Origin: Dethiosulfatibacter sp.
GTDB lineage: Bacteria > Bacillota > Clostridia > Tissierellales > Dethiosulfatibacteraceae
Length of the DNA: 8,614 bases
Direction of reading: 5' to 3'
Assembly (NCBI GenBank): GCA_030591825.1
Contig: JAUVAG010000027.1
Coordinates: forward strand, 1-8,614
This document shows positions 6,746-8,614 of the stretch, one piece after another. How positions within the stretch are numbered: position 1 is the first letter of the stretch; every line of letters starts with the position of its first letter. A model generated the notes under the pieces. That model did no database searches, was not told the DNA's origin, and saw only the letters and a list, made by a program, of their open reading frames with translations. Position numbers and translations under genes: made by a program.

Positions 6746-7882
6746 ATGGATTTTAATATCACTAAGGAACAGAAAATGCTCCAACAGCTATATAAAGATT
6801 TTACGGAGAATGAAGTAAAGCCTATAGCTGCTGAAGTCGACGAAGATGAAAGATTCCCTATTGAAACTGTAGAGAAGATGCAGAAGTATGGAATGGTCGG
6901 AATACCTATTCCTAAGGAATACGGCGGAGAAGGTGGAGATAATCTTTCTTATACTATGCTTGTTGAAGAACTGGCAAAAGCATGCGCAACTACAAGTGTT
7001 GTATTGTCAGCACATACTTCTTTATGCTGTGCACCAATATATGAATTCGGAACTGAGTATCAAAAACAAAAATATCTAATACCTTTGGCAAAGGGAGAAA
7101 AATTAGGAGCATTCGGACTTACTGAGCCAAATGCAGGAACTGATGCTGCAGGACAACAAACTAAAGCTGTTCTTGATGGAGATGATTATATTATAAATGG
7201 ATCAAAAATATTTATTACAAACTCTGGTTATGCAGATGTATATATTATTTTTGCTATGACTGATAAATCAAAAGGAACAAGAGGAATTAGTGCATTTATA
7301 ATGGAAAAAGAATTTGAAGGATTCACTATCGGTAAGAAAGAGCTTAAGATGGGAATTAGAGGTTCTGCAACATGTGAACTGATATTTGAAAATGTTAGAG
7401 TACCTAAGGAAAATCTTCTTGGTAAAGTAGGAAAAGGATTTGGTATTGCAATGAAAACTCTTGACGGTGGAAGAATTGGAATCGCTGCTCAAGCTCTAGG
7501 AATTGCACAAGGTGCAATTGATGAGACAGTTAAATATGTAAAAGAGAGAAAACAGTTTGGAAGAGCTATATCAAAATTCCAGAATACTCAGTTTGAACTT
7601 GCTGAAATGCAAACTAGAACAGATGCTGCAAGACTTCTAGTTTACAGAGCTGCCTGCAACAAGGACAATAAGCTTCCTTATAGTAACGAAGCTGCAATGG
7701 CTAAGTTGTTTGCTGCTGAAACTGCAATGTTTGTAACTACAAAGGCTGTACAGCTTCACGGTGGATATGGATACACAAGAGAATACCCTGTTGAAAGAAT
7801 GATGAGAGATGCAAAGATAACAGAAATATATGAAGGTACATCAGAAGTGCAGAAAATGGTAGTTGCTGCCAATATGCTATAG
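6746..7882 (+). CDS. bcd: Butyryl-CoA dehydrogenase (short-chain acyl-CoA dehydrogenase)
   Basis: This 378-residue FAD enzyme interconverts crotonyl-CoA and butyryl-CoA. In clostridia it works in the reducing direction with electrons from an ETF partner. It has the standard family length and motifs: GAFGLTEPNAGTDA (121-134) and IFITNSGYADVY (155-166) around the flavin and substrate, RKQFGRAISKFQNTQF (268-283), and QLHGGYGYTREYPVERMMRD (336-355). IYEGTSE (361-367) carries the catalytic base at Glu363. Start ATG 6746 follows GGAGG (6735-6739). The stop codon overlaps the ribosome binding site of etfB, whose ATG is 12 bases on, so the two are co-translated. Close relatives act on other short or branched acyl-CoAs, but pairing with etfB and a crotonyl-type hydratase favours butyryl-CoA. 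Confidence 0.95.
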   Translation: MDFNITKEQKMLQQLYKDFTENEVKPIAAEVDEDERFPIETVEKMQKYGMVGIPIPKEYGGEGGDNLSYTMLVEELAKACATTSVVLSAHTSLCCAPIYEFGTEYQKQKYLIPLAKGEKLGAFGLTEPNAGTDAAGQQTKAVLDGDDYIINGSKIFITNSGYADVYIIFAMTDKSKGTRGISAFIMEKEFEGFTIGKKELKMGIRGSATCELIFENVRVPKENLLGKVGKGFGIAMKTLDGGRIGIAAQALGIAQGAIDETVKYVKERKQFGRAISKFQNTQFELAEMQTRTDAARLLVYRAACNKDNKLPYSNEAAMAKLFAAETAMFVTTKAVQLHGGYGYTREYPVERMMRDAKITEIYEGTSEVQKMVVAANML

Positions 7883-7894
7883 GAGGAGTAGGAA

Positions 7895-8614
7895 ATGAAT
7901 ATAATTGTATGTATAAAACAAGTTCCTGATACTAATGAAGTAAAACTAGACCCTAAAACAGGAACTTTGATCAGAGACGGTGTGCCAAGCATAATCAACC
8001 CAGACGATAAGAGTGGTCTTGAAGCTGCATTGGTACTTAAGGACCAATATGATGCTAATGTTACAGTGTTGACAATGGGACCTCCACAAGCTGAAGGAGC
8101 ATTAAGAGAAGCTTTAGCAATGGGTGCAGATGAAGCAGTACTGCTTACAGATAGAGTTTTTGCAGGTGCTGATACTTGGGCAACATCTCTTACATTGGCT
8201 AAAGCAATTGAAAAATTGGATTATGACCTTATAGTTGCAGGAAGACAAGCTATTGATGGAGACACTGCACAAGTAGGACCTGAAATGGCTGAACACTTGA
8301 ACATACCACATGTAAGTTATGTTGAAGATATGCAAAAAGACGGTGACAGCTTAATACTTAAGAGAATGTTTGAAGATGGATATCATAAAATCAAGATACA
8401 GACACCTTGTCTCATAACTGCTCTTTCTGAACTCAATGAGCCAAGATACATGAATGTAGGAAAAGTGTTTGATGCCTATAGAGAAAAAGAAATAAAAACA
8501 ATGACATTTGCTGATCTTGATGTGGAAGCAGAAGAGTTGGGATTAAAAGGATCACCTACAAAGGTTAAGAAATCATTGACAAAAGGCGTTAAAGCGGCTG
8601 GTGTAAAATACAAC
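7895..8614 (+). CDS. etfB: Electron transfer flavoprotein beta subunit (3' end cut by window)
   Basis: This is the beta subunit of the ETF that partners Bcd. The 240 codons present begin MNIIVCIKQVPDTNEVKLDP, a classic EtfB start. They include GRQAIDGDTAQVGPEMAEHL (116-135) in the nucleotide-binding region and end in SPTKVKKSLTKGVKAAGVKYN (220-240). Clostridial EtfB proteins are about 260 residues, so roughly 20 residues lie beyond the edge. Start ATG 7895 follows AGGAGG (7881-7886) with eight-base spacing. The order bcd-etfB is that of the bifurcating Bcd-EtfAB complex, in which NADH oxidation drives both crotonyl-CoA and ferredoxin reduction. etfA is expected just downstream. Bifurcation is inferred from family and context. 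Confidence 0.96.
   Translation, partial: MNIIVCIKQVPDTNEVKLDPKTGTLIRDGVPSIINPDDKSGLEAALVLKDQYDANVTVLTMGPPQAEGALREALAMGADEAVLLTDRVFAGADTWATSLTLAKAIEKLDYDLIVAGRQAIDGDTAQVGPEMAEHLNIPHVSYVEDMQKDGDSLILKRMFEDGYHKIKIQTPCLITALSELNEPRYMNVGKVFDAYREKEIKTMTFADLDVEAEELGLKGSPTKVKKSLTKGVKAAGVKYN

Noticed and set aside
6888..7079. 63-residue + strand open frame within bcd
   Set aside because: It is out of frame inside a well-conserved acyl-CoA dehydrogenase and has no start signals of its own.
1..8614. CRISPR arrays, tRNA or rRNA genes, insertion sequences
   Set aside because: No regularly spaced repeat array, cloverleaf, rRNA-like segment, transposase or terminal inverted repeats could be seen on either strand.

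Overview
The window is AT-rich, uses AGA-type arginine codons, and carries a T-box leader, Gram-positive Shine-Dalgarno sites and a butyryl-CoA dehydrogenase/ETF operon. Together these point to an anaerobic low-GC Firmicute of the class Clostridia that probably ferments amino acids or sugars to butyrate. The genus cannot be fixed from the sequence alone. All genes recognised here are on the + strand.

Layout: Bases 1-184 hold the end of an unrecognised open frame of doubtful reality. A strong sigma-A promoter (138-166) lies inside that frame. It drives a tRNA-Ile-sensing T-box leader with an intrinsic terminator (to 440), followed by ileS (489-3590). ileS encodes a 1033-residue isoleucyl-tRNA synthetase of the long, eukaryote-like IleRS2 type. 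Its class I signature HxGH is replaced by GIHH, a swapped form that has been linked to extreme mupirocin resistance. A terminator (3614-3650) closes this unit.

Next is a separately promoted gene (3881-5989) for a sigma-54 enhancer-binding activator with the order CBS pair, PAS, PAS, AAA+ with intact GAFTGA, Fis-type HTH. Two 20-bp direct repeats (19/20 identical, 33 bp apart) overlap and follow its stop codon. Then come a strong terminator (6102-6138) and a clear sigma-54 promoter (6153-6169).

That promoter heads an operon of a MaoC-type enoyl-CoA hydratase (6212-6628), butyryl-CoA dehydrogenase bcd (6746-7882) and etfB (7895 to beyond the window end). The likely logic is that the activator binds the repeats, senses a metabolic signal through its CBS and PAS domains, and switches on the crotonyl-CoA to butyryl-CoA module. 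That module is expected to couple NADH oxidation to ferredoxin reduction by flavin-based electron bifurcation. The sigma-54 circuit and the GIHH synthetase are the two most notable features.
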